Shown: positions 23,825-32,143 of the stretch, piece by piece
Numbering within the stretch: position 1 is the first letter of the stretch
Layout: the number at the start of each line of letters is the position of its first letter
Assembly: GCF_003550065.1 (NCBI RefSeq)
Contig: NZ_QXDC01000003.1
Location: 1,116,001-1,180,000 of the forward strand
Source: Hephaestia caeni
Lineage (GTDB): Bacteria > Pseudomonadota > Alphaproteobacteria > Sphingomonadales > Sphingomonadaceae
Direction of reading: 5' to 3'
Length of the DNA: 64,000 nt
Made by a program: the position numbers and the translations under genes
The notes under the pieces: model-generated
The model's database searches: none
What the model saw: only the letters and a program-made list of their open reading frames with translations
Told to the model about the DNA's origin: nothing

Positions 23825-24330
23825 TCGCCTATCGCGATGCGCTGCCCGCCGACGGGCCGGAACTGGCGCGGATGGCCGCGCGCAGCTTCACCGAGACCTT
23901 CGGCACGCTCTACCGCGCGTCCGATCTCGCCGCTTTCCTCGGCGCGGCGTTCGGCGACGAAGGCCTGCCCTCGCAGATCGCCGACCCCGGCTACGCGATC
24001 CGGCTCGCCACCGAGGACGGCAAGATCATCGGCTTCGCCAAACTGGGGCCGGTTGATTTCCCCGGCGACTGGCCGGAGGCCGCGATCAGCCTCCACCAGC
24101 TCTACGTTCTCGGCGGCTGGCACGGTGAAGGCGTGGGCCCCGCGCTGATGGATTGGGCGATCGCGCACGCGCGCGGGGCTGGCCACAGCGACATGATCCT
24201 GTCGGTCTATGTCGACAACCACCGCGCCCGGCGCTTCTACGAACGCTACGGCTTCGTCGAGGTCGGCGCCTATACCTTCATGGTCGGCGATCACGCCGAC
24301 GACGATCGCATCATGCGGCTGGCGCTGTGA
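23821..24330 (+). CDS. GNAT family N-acetyltransferase
   Basis: The 169-residue protein begins with the N-terminal pattern IAYRDALPADGPELARMAARSFTETFGTLY. It carries the acetyl-CoA binding region LHQLYVLGGWHGEGVGPALMDWAIAHARG, with the (R/Q)xxGxG/A-type loop as HGEGVG, followed by the strand ILSVYVDNHRARRFYERYGF. The substrate is unknown. It lies in a translationally coupled series: ATGA overlap with the methyltransferase upstream and GTGA overlap with pgeF downstream. That linkage does not itself reveal the acceptor. Confidence 0.88.
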   Translation: MIAYRDALPADGPELARMAARSFTETFGTLYRASDLAAFLGAAFGDEGLPSQIADPGYAIRLATEDGKIIGFAKLGPVDFPGDWPEAAISLHQLYVLGGWHGEGVGPALMDWAIAHARGAGHSDMILSVYVDNHRARRFYERYGFVEVGAYTFMVGDHADDDRIMRLAL

Positions 24331-25091
24331 GCGCGATCGACATTATCCGCGCTCGCGCGCTCGGTGATGTGCCGCATGGCTTCCTCGGGCGCAGCGGCGG
24401 GGTGTCGCAAGGCGTGCACCACGGGCTCAACGTCGGCCTCGGCTCGGATGACGACGCGCGCGCCGTCGCGCAGAACCGTCACCTCGCGGCCGAGGCCGTG
24501 CTCCCCGGCGCGGCGTTGGTCACGCTTCACCAGGTCCATTCGGCCGAGGCACTGGCCGTCACCGCGCCCTACGCCGACGATGCGCGCCCCCACGCCGACG
24601 CGCTCGTCACCGATCGGCCGGGGCTCGTTCTCGGCATCCTCACCGCCGATTGCGCGCCGGTGCTGTTCGCCGATGCCGCCGCGGGCGTGGTCGGCGCCGC
24701 CCATGCCGGGTGGAAGGGCGCGCTCGGCGGCGTCACCGATGCGGCGCTGGCCGCGATGGAAGGCCTCGGCGCCGATCGCACACGGATCGCGGCGGCGATC
24801 GGCCCGTGCATCGCGCGCGCCAGCTACGAGGTCGATGCCGGTTTCGTCGCGCGGTTCGAGGCTGCGGACGCCGCGAACGAACGCTTTTTCGTCGCCGGCC
24901 GCGCGGGCCATGCCTGGTTCGACCTCGAAGCCTATGTCGCGCACCGCCTCGCCGCCGCCGGGGTCGCGCGCGTCGAGATGCTGGGTGAGGACACCTATGC
25001 GCAAGCGGCGCGTTTCTATTCATACCGCCGCGCGACGCATCGCGGCGAACCGAGCTACGGCCGCCAGATCTCGCTGATCGGCCTCCGCTGA
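24327..25091 (+). CDS. pgeF: Peptidoglycan editing factor PgeF (YfiH/laccase-domain family)
   Basis: The 254-residue protein shows the metal-binding residues of the family: His in TLHQVHSAEAL, Cys in GILTADCAPVL, and His in GAAHAGWKGALGG. The ends (GFLGRSGGVSQGVHHGLNVG and RFYSYRRA) are also typical. PgeF removes non-canonical amino acids such as L-serine misincorporated into peptidoglycan stems in E. coli. Older annotation calls it a polyphenol oxidase. Start is a GTG overlapping the acetyltransferase stop. Presence in the lgt cluster fits an envelope role. Confidence 0.92.
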   Translation: MSAIDIIRARALGDVPHGFLGRSGGVSQGVHHGLNVGLGSDDDARAVAQNRHLAAEAVLPGAALVTLHQVHSAEALAVTAPYADDARPHADALVTDRPGLVLGILTADCAPVLFADAAAGVVGAAHAGWKGALGGVTDAALAAMEGLGADRTRIAAAIGPCIARASYEVDAGFVARFEAADAANERFFVAGRAGHAWFDLEAYVAHRLAAAGVARVEMLGEDTYAQAARFYSYRRATHRGEPSYGRQISLIGLR

Positions 25092-25159
25092 CGGCTATCG
25101 CGCGACGGATAGTATCGTTAGATACCATATATTCGCAGCGACAGAATCACGAGGACGAC

Positions 25160-26479
25160 ATGCCCGACAAGAACAACGACGCTGAGGCGGTCCTTCCCGC
25201 CACCACGCCGCGCCGCAACCCCAAGCCCGAAATCGATGAGATCGGCGGGCGAAAATTGAAACCCTCGACGCTGATGATGGGCCACGGCTTCGATCCGGCG
25301 CTGTCCGAAGGCTCATTGAAGCCGCCGATCTTCGCGACCTCGACCTTCGTTTTTCCCAGCGCCGCGGCGGGCAAGCGCCATTTCGAAGGCATCACCGGCA
25401 AGCGCCCCGGCGGCGCCGAGGGGCTGGTCTATTCGCGCTTCAACGGCCCCAATCAGGAAATCCTCGAGGATCGCCTCGGCGTGTGGGAAGATGCCGAGGA
25501 CGCGCTGAGCTTTTCGAGCGGCATGTCGGCGATCGCCACCTTGTTCCTCGCGATGGTCAAGCCGGGTGACACGATCGTCCATTCGGGGCCGCTCTATGCC
25601 GCCACCGAAACGCTGATCGCGCGCGTGCTCGGCAAGTTCGGCGTCCACTTCCTCGATTTTCCCGCCGGTGCCAGCCGCGCGGAGATCGATGCGGTGCTCG
25701 CCAAGGCCAATTCGGGCCGCGTCGCGTTGATCTATCTCGAAAGCCCCGCCAACCCCACCAACGCGCTGGTCGATGTCGAGGCGGTGCGCGCCAGCCGCGA
25801 CGCGATCTGGGGGAACAGCGAGGAAAAGCCGCCGATCGCGATCGACAACACCTTCCTCGGGCCGCTGTGGCAGAAACCGCTCCAGCACGGTGCCGAGATC
25901 GTCGTCTACAGCCTCACCAAATATGCCGGGGGGCATAGCGATCTGGTCGCGGGCGGCGTGCTCGGCACCAAGAAGCATATGGACGTGATCCGCGCGATGC
26001 GGAACACGATCGGCACGATCACCGATCCCAACACCGCGTGGATGCTGCTGCGCAGCCTGGAGACGCTCGAACTGCGGATGACGCGCGCGGGCGAAAACGC
26101 CGCCAAGGTGTGCGAATTCCTGCGCGATCATCCCAAGATCGAGCGCGTCGGCTATCTCGGCTTTTTGAAAGACGACGCGCAGGCCGATATCTTCCGCCGC
26201 CACTGCACCGGCGCGGGTTCGACCTTCTCGCTCTACGTCAAGGGCGGCGAGAAGGAGAGTTTCGCGTTCCTCGACGCGCTCAGGATCGCCAAGCTCGCGG
26301 TCAGCCTCGGCGGCACCGAGACGCTGGCCAGTCACCCCGCCGCGATGACGCATTTGTCGGTATCGGACAGCCGCAAGCAGGCGCTCGGCATCACCGACAA
26401 CCTCGTGCGCATCTCGATCGGGGTCGAGGATGCCGACGATCTGATCGCCGATTTCGACGCCGCGCTGAAGAAGGTGTGA
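25160..26479 (+). CDS. Cystathionine gamma-synthase family PLP enzyme
   Basis: This 439-residue protein belongs to the Cys/Met metabolism PLP family. It shows YSRFNGPNQEILEDRL, the Ser/Gly-rich ALSFSSGMSAIATLF, AIDNTFLGPLWQKPL with the PLP-contacting Asp, and the Schiff-base lysine Lys254 in YSLTKYAGGHSDLVAGG. An extended N terminus (about 60 residues before the FATSTFVF motif) is a feature of an alphaproteobacterial subgroup. Whether it forms cystathionine, homocysteine or methanethiol cannot be decided. In the 68-base leader, 25112-25125 reads GTATC-GTTA-GATAC, a short dyad that could be an operator. A repeat element begins nine bases after the stop. Confidence 0.88.
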   Translation: MPDKNNDAEAVLPATTPRRNPKPEIDEIGGRKLKPSTLMMGHGFDPALSEGSLKPPIFATSTFVFPSAAAGKRHFEGITGKRPGGAEGLVYSRFNGPNQEILEDRLGVWEDAEDALSFSSGMSAIATLFLAMVKPGDTIVHSGPLYAATETLIARVLGKFGVHFLDFPAGASRAEIDAVLAKANSGRVALIYLESPANPTNALVDVEAVRASRDAIWGNSEEKPPIAIDNTFLGPLWQKPLQHGAEIVVYSLTKYAGGHSDLVAGGVLGTKKHMDVIRAMRNTIGTITDPNTAWMLLRSLETLELRMTRAGENAAKVCEFLRDHPKIERVGYLGFLKDDAQADIFRRHCTGAGSTFSLYVKGGEKESFAFLDALRIAKLAVSLGGTETLASHPAAMTHLSVSDSRKQALGITDNLVRISIGVEDADDLIADFDAALKKV

Positions 26480-26487
26480 CGCGAACC

Positions 26488-26573
26488 GTCATGCCGGACT
26501 TGTTCCGGCATCCAACCCTCCGCGGGCGTTAGTGCCTGAGGCACGTTGGACCCCGGAATAAGTCCGGGGTGAC
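26488..26573. repeat. 86-base two-hairpin repeat element, copy 1
   Basis: The element has a left arm (26488-26516, hairpin TGCCGGA...TCCGGCA) and a right arm (26545-26573, hairpin CCCCGGA...TCCGGGG). The arms are imperfect inverted copies bounded by GTCA/TGAC and meeting inward as CCAAC/GTTGG. The centre contains GTGCC-TGA-GGCAC. A second copy of the same length lies at 48291-48376. Both begin nine bases after a stop codon and sit between convergent genes, here the cystathionine synthase-like gene and a membrane protein gene. Confidence 0.9.
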
Positions 26574-26593
26574 GGCATAGGTCGGGGTTGGCT

Positions 26594-28381
26594 CTATTTG
26601 ATCTTCCACACCCGGATCGGCGATTTGGCGGGCATCGCCACCGGTTCCAGCCAGTCGAAACTTTTGCCGTGCGCGAGCTGGTCGTAGAACCCGCCCGGCG
26701 ATCGCGCGCGATAGACGGTCGATTCGGGCATGTTGGGACACACCATCAGCAGCGTCGCATGGTGCCGTTTGGCGATGGCGCGGAATTGCTCGGGGCTGCC
26801 GCCGAAGCCGTGCTGGACGTCGAGGATCGCGTCGCCGTTGCGATGATATGGCCCGGCGATCGCGTCGTGGTGCGTCACCGTGATCAGCCGCGGCCCTAGG
26901 TCGACGAAGGTGAACACCACTTGCGGCGGCAACCGGTCGAGCGGCTTGAGCGACGGGATCGTCGGGCACGTCCGGCTCGCGCGGTTGATGATCTTCGTGC
27001 GCGCGTTCGGCTGGTCGATGTGCAAATACTGGATCATCAGGCTGGCGAAGAATCCCGACAGCAGGATGAACCCCGCCACCGGCCCCAGCACGCGCACCAG
27101 CACCGATCGCTGGCGGCGGAACCACGGCAGGATGAGCCACGCCAGCGCGGTCACGCCGGGCACCGCGAGCAATTGCGCCGCCGGCCCCGCGCGCACCTGC
27201 CACAGCAGCATCGCGGTGGCGAAGGCGCTGAACAGCGTCACCGCCACCCAGCCGACCACATTGTCGTTCGCCCGCGCGCGCCAGGTCGCGATGATCCCGC
27301 CGATCAGCCCGATCACCGGCAGCGCGGCGATCGGGAAGGCGACGCGCAGCGGATGCTCGTAGATCGGCTTGGCCTCGCGGACATGGTCGAGCCAGGTGCG
27401 CGCGAGTTCGGGCGAGACCTGTTCGGGCCGTCCCAGGCATTGCGGGAAGACGAGCGCGAAGCCGATCGCGATCGCGCCGCCCGCGACGATCGCCAGCCCC
27501 AGCCGCACCCAACGCGCGCCGGGATTGGCCAGCGCGAGCACCAGCAGCAGCGCGCCCGCGGCCACCATCACGCTCAGCCACACCGGGGTCAGCGCGTCGC
27601 AGCGCAGCACCTGATTGGCGTTCGAGGCGAAGGCCGCGAACCCCGCCGCGCTCCCCCCGCCCAGCGCCACCGCATAGGCCGCGAGTCGGGGCGCTTCGGC
27701 CCGGTCCCAGATCCAGCGCAGCGCGAGGATCGCCCCCGCCATCGCGCAATAGGGCAGCATCTCCAGCCCGATCGTCAGCGACGCCGCGCTCGCCAGCCCG
27801 ACCAGCAGCCCGCCGCGCCGCCGCGCGTCATCGGCTAGCCCGGCCACGGTCAGGCTCAGCATCGCGAGCTGCCAGCCGTGATGGTCGATCCGCATCGGCA
27901 GGAACATCGGCAGCATCACCCCGCAGAACAGCAGGAAGACGAGCGCGAGCGGCCACAGCAGCGGATGCACCAGCCGCCGCACGGTGAAGGCGACGCCGCC
28001 CATCGTGATACTCAGCGGCAGCAGCGGCGCGATCCCGCACGCCAGCCGTTCGGCCTCGCCGGTGCCGACGAACGGCTTGAACAGCAGGATCAGCCCCGCG
28101 ATCGGCAGGTCGACCAGCCTTGACCAGTGGATGTCGAACCCGGCCGGCGGGTTCAGTCGATACTGGCGCAGGTCGTACCAGCCCTGTCCACCCAGCAGCC
28201 CGCGCACCTGCATCAGCCGCATATTGTCGTCGGTGTCGCCCAGCGACAGCCAGTGGATCGCGCCCCAGCGCTGCGCGATGTACCAGATCGCGATGCCCGC
28301 CCACATGATCAGCGTCAGCCGCAGCCAGTGGCGATCGAGTTCCTCGAGCGGCTTGAGACCGCCGTTGCGCTGTCCGGTCAA
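26594..28381 (-). CDS. Polytopic membrane protein, GT-C glycosyltransferase-like
   Basis: The 595-residue protein has a cytosolic N terminus, then about 11-12 hydrophobic helices, and a soluble C-terminal domain (from about residue 450, RTCPTIPSLKPLDRLPPQVV). The first loop reads SLGDTDDNMRLMQVRGLL followed by NPPAGFDIHWSRLVDLP. A second loop has MRIDHHGWQ. Acidic motifs in the first periplasmic loop and this helix pattern are typical of GT-C enzymes that use polyprenyl-linked sugars (STT3/PMT type), so a glycan transfer role is inferred, not shown. It is divergent from a GtrA gene and a methyltransferase gene, which supports a cell-surface glycan link. Confidence 0.7.
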   Translation of the reverse strand: MTGQRNGGLKPLEELDRHWLRLTLIMWAGIAIWYIAQRWGAIHWLSLGDTDDNMRLMQVRGLLGGQGWYDLRQYRLNPPAGFDIHWSRLVDLPIAGLILLFKPFVGTGEAERLACGIAPLLPLSITMGGVAFTVRRLVHPLLWPLALVFLLFCGVMLPMFLPMRIDHHGWQLAMLSLTVAGLADDARRRGGLLVGLASAASLTIGLEMLPYCAMAGAILALRWIWDRAEAPRLAAYAVALGGGSAAGFAAFASNANQVLRCDALTPVWLSVMVAAGALLLVLALANPGARWVRLGLAIVAGGAIAIGFALVFPQCLGRPEQVSPELARTWLDHVREAKPIYEHPLRVAFPIAALPVIGLIGGIIATWRARANDNVVGWVAVTLFSAFATAMLLWQVRAGPAAQLLAVPGVTALAWLILPWFRRQRSVLVRVLGPVAGFILLSGFFASLMIQYLHIDQPNARTKIINRASRTCPTIPSLKPLDRLPPQVVFTFVDLGPRLITVTHHDAIAGPYHRNGDAILDVQHGFGGSPEQFRAIAKRHHATLLMVCPNMPESTVYRARSPGGFYDQLAHGKSFDWLEPVAMPAKSPIRVWKIK

Positions 28382-28443
28382 AATGCTTCCCTCACGCTGC
28401 GGCGCGCATTAGGGCGAGTGCCACGCAAAAGGCAAAGGCGAAC

Positions 28444-28866
28444 GTGACGGCACTTCTCCGGCAAGTCGAATTGTGGCGGACGAACGGGCTGCTCGGCCAG
28501 CTCGTGCGGTTCGCCATTTCGGGCGGAATCGCGACCTTGCTCTATGCGGCGGTCTATTCGCCGCTGGCCGGGTTCGCGATCACCTCCGAACAGGTCGCCA
28601 ATATATGCGGTTATCTGGTCGCGGTCGTCTCGGGCTATGTGCTTCACAGCACGTGGAGTTTCCGTGGCCACGGCGCCGCCGCGACGCAAACGAGCTGGCG
28701 CTTCTTCCTCGTCTCGCTGGTCAGCTATGCGATGAACGCCTTCTGGGTATGGCTCTTGACCGACGACGCGATCCTCGCCGGGCCGTGGTGGTGGCCGCTG
28801 ATCCCGGTGCTGTTCGTGACGCCGCTCGTCACCTTCGCGCTCAACCGCGTCTGGGTGTTCGGCTGA
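28444..28866 (+). CDS. GtrA family membrane protein
   Basis: The 140-residue protein has four predicted membrane helices in the DPMS/GtrA pattern: LVRFAISGGIATLLYAAVY first, ICGYLVAVVSGYVLHSTWSF second, then two C-terminal helices ending FALNRVWVF. The TWSF and NRVWVF motifs are diagnostic. GtrA proteins are thought to help translocate undecaprenyl-phosphate-linked sugars across the inner membrane. Start is a GTG. It lies divergently from the GT-C-like protein and 13 bases before a methyltransferase gene. Confidence 0.88.
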   Translation: MTALLRQVELWRTNGLLGQLVRFAISGGIATLLYAAVYSPLAGFAITSEQVANICGYLVAVVSGYVLHSTWSFRGHGAAATQTSWRFFLVSLVSYAMNAFWVWLLTDDAILAGPWWWPLIPVLFVTPLVTFALNRVWVFG

Positions 28867-28879
28867 TGGCCAGAGTTTG

Positions 28880-29608
28880 ATGGAACGCATCGTCTACGAT
28901 CGCATGGCGGCGCACGATTCGACCCATTGGTGGTATCGCGCGCGCCGTGACGTGCTTGCCGATTACATCGCCCGCTATGCCGCCTTGCCCGAGCACGCGC
29001 GCATCCTCGAAATCGGCTGCGGCACCGGCCATAATTTGCCGATGCTCGCGCGCTTCGGCGAGGTGGATGCGATCGAAATCGACGCCGCCGCCCGCGCCAT
29101 CGCCGCCCAGCGCCTCGGCAAGCCCGTCGGCGACGCGCCGCTGCCCGCGCTCCCCGGCGTTCCGCGCGCTTCGTACGATCTGATCGCGGTGCTCGATGTG
29201 GTCGAACATATCGAAGACGACGTGGCGGCGCTCCGCGGCATGGCTGATTGCCTCGCGCCCGGCGGCAAGATCCTGATCGCGGTGCCCGCGCACCAATGGA
29301 TGTGGAGCGCGCACGACGTCGTCAACCACCACCATCGCCGCTATTCGAAAGCGAGCCTCGGCAAGGCGATCGCCGACGCCGGCCTGACGCACAACGGCCT
29401 GCGCTGGTTCAACTCGCTGCTTTTCCCCGCCGCCGTCGCCGCCCGCGCGCTCGGCAAGCTCACCGGCAAGGACGACAGCGACGATTCGCCCCCGCCCAAG
29501 CCGATCAACGCCCTGTTCGAGGCGATCTTCCGCACCGAACGCCACCTGCTCGGCCGCGTGCCCCTGACGCCGGGCCTGTCGCTGATCACGCTGGCGGGGA
29601 AGAGATAA
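28880..29608 (+). CDS. Class I SAM-dependent methyltransferase
   Basis: This 242-residue protein has the SAM-binding motif ILEIGCGTGHNLPML (near residues 44-58), an acidic motif II (DAIEID), and the post-I motif LIAVLDVVEHIEDDVAAL. HHHRRYSKASL is typical of methyltransferases in polysaccharide or lipid-linked sugar loci. The ATG at 28880 was preferred to a TTG three bases earlier. It follows GtrA closely, so modification of a surface glycan or its lipid precursor is a fair guess, but no substrate is visible. Confidence 0.85.
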   Translation: MERIVYDRMAAHDSTHWWYRARRDVLADYIARYAALPEHARILEIGCGTGHNLPMLARFGEVDAIEIDAAARAIAAQRLGKPVGDAPLPALPGVPRASYDLIAVLDVVEHIEDDVAALRGMADCLAPGGKILIAVPAHQWMWSAHDVVNHHHRRYSKASLGKAIADAGLTHNGLRWFNSLLFPAAVAARALGKLTGKDDSDDSPPPKPINALFEAIFRTERHLLGRVPLTPGLSLITLAGKR

Positions 29609-29616
29609 CCATCATC

Positions 29617-29643
29617 GTCACCCCGGCTCAAGGCCGGAGTGAC
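29617..29643. repeat. Single palindromic arm of the GTCACCCCGG repeat type
   Basis: The segment GTCACCCCGG-CTCAA-(GG)CCGGAGTGAC is a near-perfect 27-base palindrome of the same design as the arms of the paired elements. It begins nine bases after the methyltransferase stop, the same distance as copies at 26488 and 48291, and lies between convergent genes. Only one arm is present. Confidence 0.75.
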
Positions 29644-29659
29644 GAAACCGGAACTCAGC

Positions 29660-30052
29660 CTATTCCAGAAACGGCGCCGCCACCTCATCCCTAACCCGCA
29701 GCAGCCGCCCGGTCACGCGGTCGAGCAGTGCCCAGGTCGTCACCGCCTCCACCTTCACCGCCCCGTCGGCGCCGGTGAAGCGCACATGCCGGTCGAAGCG
29801 CGCGCCGCGGGGCGGATCGGCCACCCAGGTCTCGCCGGTCGCCGCCTCGCCTTCGCGCAAATTGCCGCGATAATCGATTTCGTGGCGGGTCACGACCCAG
29901 ATGTACGCCGCCTGCTGGTCCGCCGGCGCCACCGCTTCCCAATGCGCCACCGCGAGCGTCTGAATCCACTCGACCCACACCGCATTGTTGACGTGCCCCA
30001 GTTCGTCGATATCGGCGGCGGTCGCGGTGAAGCTCCGGCGGAACCTGCTCAT
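29660..30052 (-). CDS. Acyl-CoA thioesterase, 4-hydroxybenzoyl-CoA thioesterase (hotdog) family
   Basis: The 130-residue protein has the single hotdog domain: an N-terminal strand, DIDELGHVNNAVWVEWIQTLAVAHW with the acidic/His-Val-Asn-Asn active-site helix region, VVTRHEIDYRGNLREGE, and a C-terminal strand VEAVTTWALLDRVTGRL. It should hydrolyse an acyl-CoA or acyl-carrier thioester in the cytosol. The natural acyl group is unknown. Length is typical. It lies 34 bases downstream of the LOG-type gene on the same strand and could be the last gene of the carotenoid operon. Confidence 0.87.
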   Translation of the reverse strand: MSRFRRSFTATAADIDELGHVNNAVWVEWIQTLAVAHWEAVAPADQQAAYIWVVTRHEIDYRGNLREGEAATGETWVADPPRGARFDRHVRFTGADGAVKVEAVTTWALLDRVTGRLLRVRDEVAAPFLE

Positions 30053-30086
30053 GGCGCGGCCGCGCCGATCGCATCGGGCAAGGTCT

Positions 30087-30674
30087 TCACAAATCCGCCG
30101 CCTTCATCCGCGTGATCGGCGCGGCGAGCGGCTGGTGCGCCGTCATCCGGTCGATCAGCCCGCCCAGCGTCGCATCGACGATCAGCAGCCCGCGATGCTG
30201 CGGTCGCAGGAACCCCACCTCGGCCATCCTCTCCCAGAAGGCGATCAGCGGATCGTAATAGCCGAACGCGTTGAGCAGCCCCACCGGATCGGCATGATAG
30301 CCGAGCTGCGCCCAGCTCAGCGCCTCCCACAATTCGTCCATCGTCCCCGTGCCGCCGGGGATGGTGACGAAGCCGTCGGCGAGATCGGTGAAGCGCTGCT
30401 TGCGCTCATGCATCGTCTCGACGACGTGGAGTTCGGTCAGCCCGCGATGCGCCACCTCGGCGTTGACCAGCGCCTGCGGGATCACCCCGATCACCTCGCC
30501 GCCGGCCTGAAGCGCGCTGTCGGCGATCGCCCCCATCAGCCCCAGCCGCCCGCCGCCATAGACCACGCCGATCCCCCGCTCGGCCAGCGTCCGCCCCACG
30601 CCGCGCGCCAGCTCGAGATAGCGCGGATCGCCCGGCGTCGCGGAACCGCAATAGATCGCCAGCCGCTTCATCAT
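30087..30674 (-). CDS. LOG family protein (TIGR00730-type phosphoribohydrolase)
   Basis: The 195-residue protein carries the two family motifs: YGGGRLGLMGAIADSAL near residue 50 and PGGTGTMDELWEALSW near residue 110, the latter holding the catalytic Arg/Glu surroundings. LOG proteins cleave nucleoside 5'-monophosphates, releasing the base. Plant and some bacterial members make free cytokinins. Most bacterial ones have other or unknown roles. It begins at the ATG that overlaps the stop of crtI by 4 bases, so it is translated with the carotenoid genes, which is not explained by the biochemistry. Confidence 0.9.
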   Translation of the reverse strand: MMKRLAIYCGSATPGDPRYLELARGVGRTLAERGIGVVYGGGRLGLMGAIADSALQAGGEVIGVIPQALVNAEVAHRGLTELHVVETMHERKQRFTDLADGFVTIPGGTGTMDELWEALSWAQLGYHADPVGLLNAFGYYDPLIAFWERMAEVGFLRPQHRGLLIVDATLGGLIDRMTAHQPLAAPITRMKAADL

Positions 30675-32143
30675 CGTGCCTCCAGCATCAGCGTTGCGGT
30701 GGCCTTGGCGCTCGCCACCACGCCGGGAATCCCCGCGCCGGGATGCGTTCCCGCGCCGACGAAATAAAGGTTGGGGATATGGTCGTCGCGATTGTGAACG
30801 CGGAACCACGCGCTTTGCGCCAGCGTCGGCTCAAGGCTGAACGCGCTTCCCAGATGCGCGTTCAGGTCGCGCGCGAAATCCGTGGGCGCGTAGGTGAATT
30901 TGGTCACGATCCGCTCGTGGATGTCGGGGATCAGCCGCCGCCCCACCTCGTCGAGGACGCGCTTCTCCAGAATCGGCCCGATCGCGTCCCAATCGACCGG
31001 GAACTTGCCCAGATGCGGCACCGCCGCCAGCGCGGTGAAGGTCGAATGCCCCGGCGGCGCCAGGCTCGGGTCGGTCACCGACGGATGGTGGAGATGGATC
31101 GCCAGATCCTCCGCCAGCACGCCGTGGTCGTGGATGTCGGTGAACAGCCCTTCATAGCGCGGCCCGAACAGCACGCTGTGGTGCGCAATCCCCGGCCACG
31201 TCCCCTTGATCCCGAAATGGACGATGAACATCGAGGGCGAGAAGCGCTTGCGCTCGATCCGCGCGCGCACCCGCTGCGCGCTGCGCGAGCCCGCCAACAG
31301 GTCGCGATAGCTGTGCATCACGTCGGCGTTGCTTGCCACCGCATCGGCCTCCGCGCTCCAGCCGCTCGCGGTCGTCACGCCGGTCGCGCGGTCGCCCAGC
31401 GTCGCGATTCCCGTCACCGGATCGCCGAGCCTGAGCGTGCCGCCGAGCCGCTCGAACTGTGTAACCAGCCCCGCGACCAACCGGTTGGTGCCGCCTTGCG
31501 CGCACCAGACCCCGCCGTCGCGCGCCCGCTTGTGGGCCAGTGCGTGGATCGCACTCGTCGTGAACGGGTTGCCGCCGATCAGCAGCGTGTGGAACGACAG
31601 CGCCTGGCGCAGCTTTTCGTTGCGCACGAACCGCGCCACGATGCCATAGACCGATCGCCACGCCTGATGCCGGGCTAGCGCGGGCGCCGCGCGCGCCATC
31701 GATCGCAGGTCGAACGCGACATGGCCGAGCTTGGCATAGCCCTCCTCATACGCGGCCCGCGAATAATCGAGGAACCGGCGATAGCCCGCGACGTCGCTCG
31801 CGTCGAGCTTGACGATCTCGCCCGTCAGCGCGGCATCGTCGTTCGAATAATCGAAATGCGTGCCGTCGATCCAGTGGAGCCGGTAGAAGGGCGACACCGG
31901 GCGCAGCGTTACGTCGTCGGCCATGTCGCGGCCAGACAGCGCCCACAGCGCGCGCAGGCCGTCGGGATCGCTGATCGCCGTCGGCCCGGCGTCGAAGGTG
32001 AAGCCGTTGCGTTCCCACGAATAGGCATGCCCGCCGGGCTTGTCGCGCGCCTCGACGATTACCGTCTCGACGCCCGCCGATTGCAGCCGGATGCCCAGCG
32101 CCAGCCCGCCGAAACCCGATCCGACGATGATCGCGCGGCTCAT
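30671..32143 (-). CDS. crtI: Phytoene desaturase
   Basis: The 490-residue flavoprotein introduces double bonds into phytoene to give lycopene or a near product at the membrane. The N terminus has the FAD motif IVGSGFGGLALGIRLQSAG followed by VIVEARDKPGGHAYSW. The C terminus holds the bacterial-type CrtI signature around LYFVGAGTHPGAGIPGVVASAKA. Length matches bacterial CrtI. It overlaps crtY by 4 bases upstream and the LOG gene by 4 bases downstream. Phytoene synthase (crtB) is not in the window. Confidence 0.95.
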   Translation of the reverse strand: MSRAIIVGSGFGGLALGIRLQSAGVETVIVEARDKPGGHAYSWERNGFTFDAGPTAISDPDGLRALWALSGRDMADDVTLRPVSPFYRLHWIDGTHFDYSNDDAALTGEIVKLDASDVAGYRRFLDYSRAAYEEGYAKLGHVAFDLRSMARAAPALARHQAWRSVYGIVARFVRNEKLRQALSFHTLLIGGNPFTTSAIHALAHKRARDGGVWCAQGGTNRLVAGLVTQFERLGGTLRLGDPVTGIATLGDRATGVTTASGWSAEADAVASNADVMHSYRDLLAGSRSAQRVRARIERKRFSPSMFIVHFGIKGTWPGIAHHSVLFGPRYEGLFTDIHDHGVLAEDLAIHLHHPSVTDPSLAPPGHSTFTALAAVPHLGKFPVDWDAIGPILEKRVLDEVGRRLIPDIHERIVTKFTYAPTDFARDLNAHLGSAFSLEPTLAQSAWFRVHNRDDHIPNLYFVGAGTHPGAGIPGVVASAKATATLMLEAR

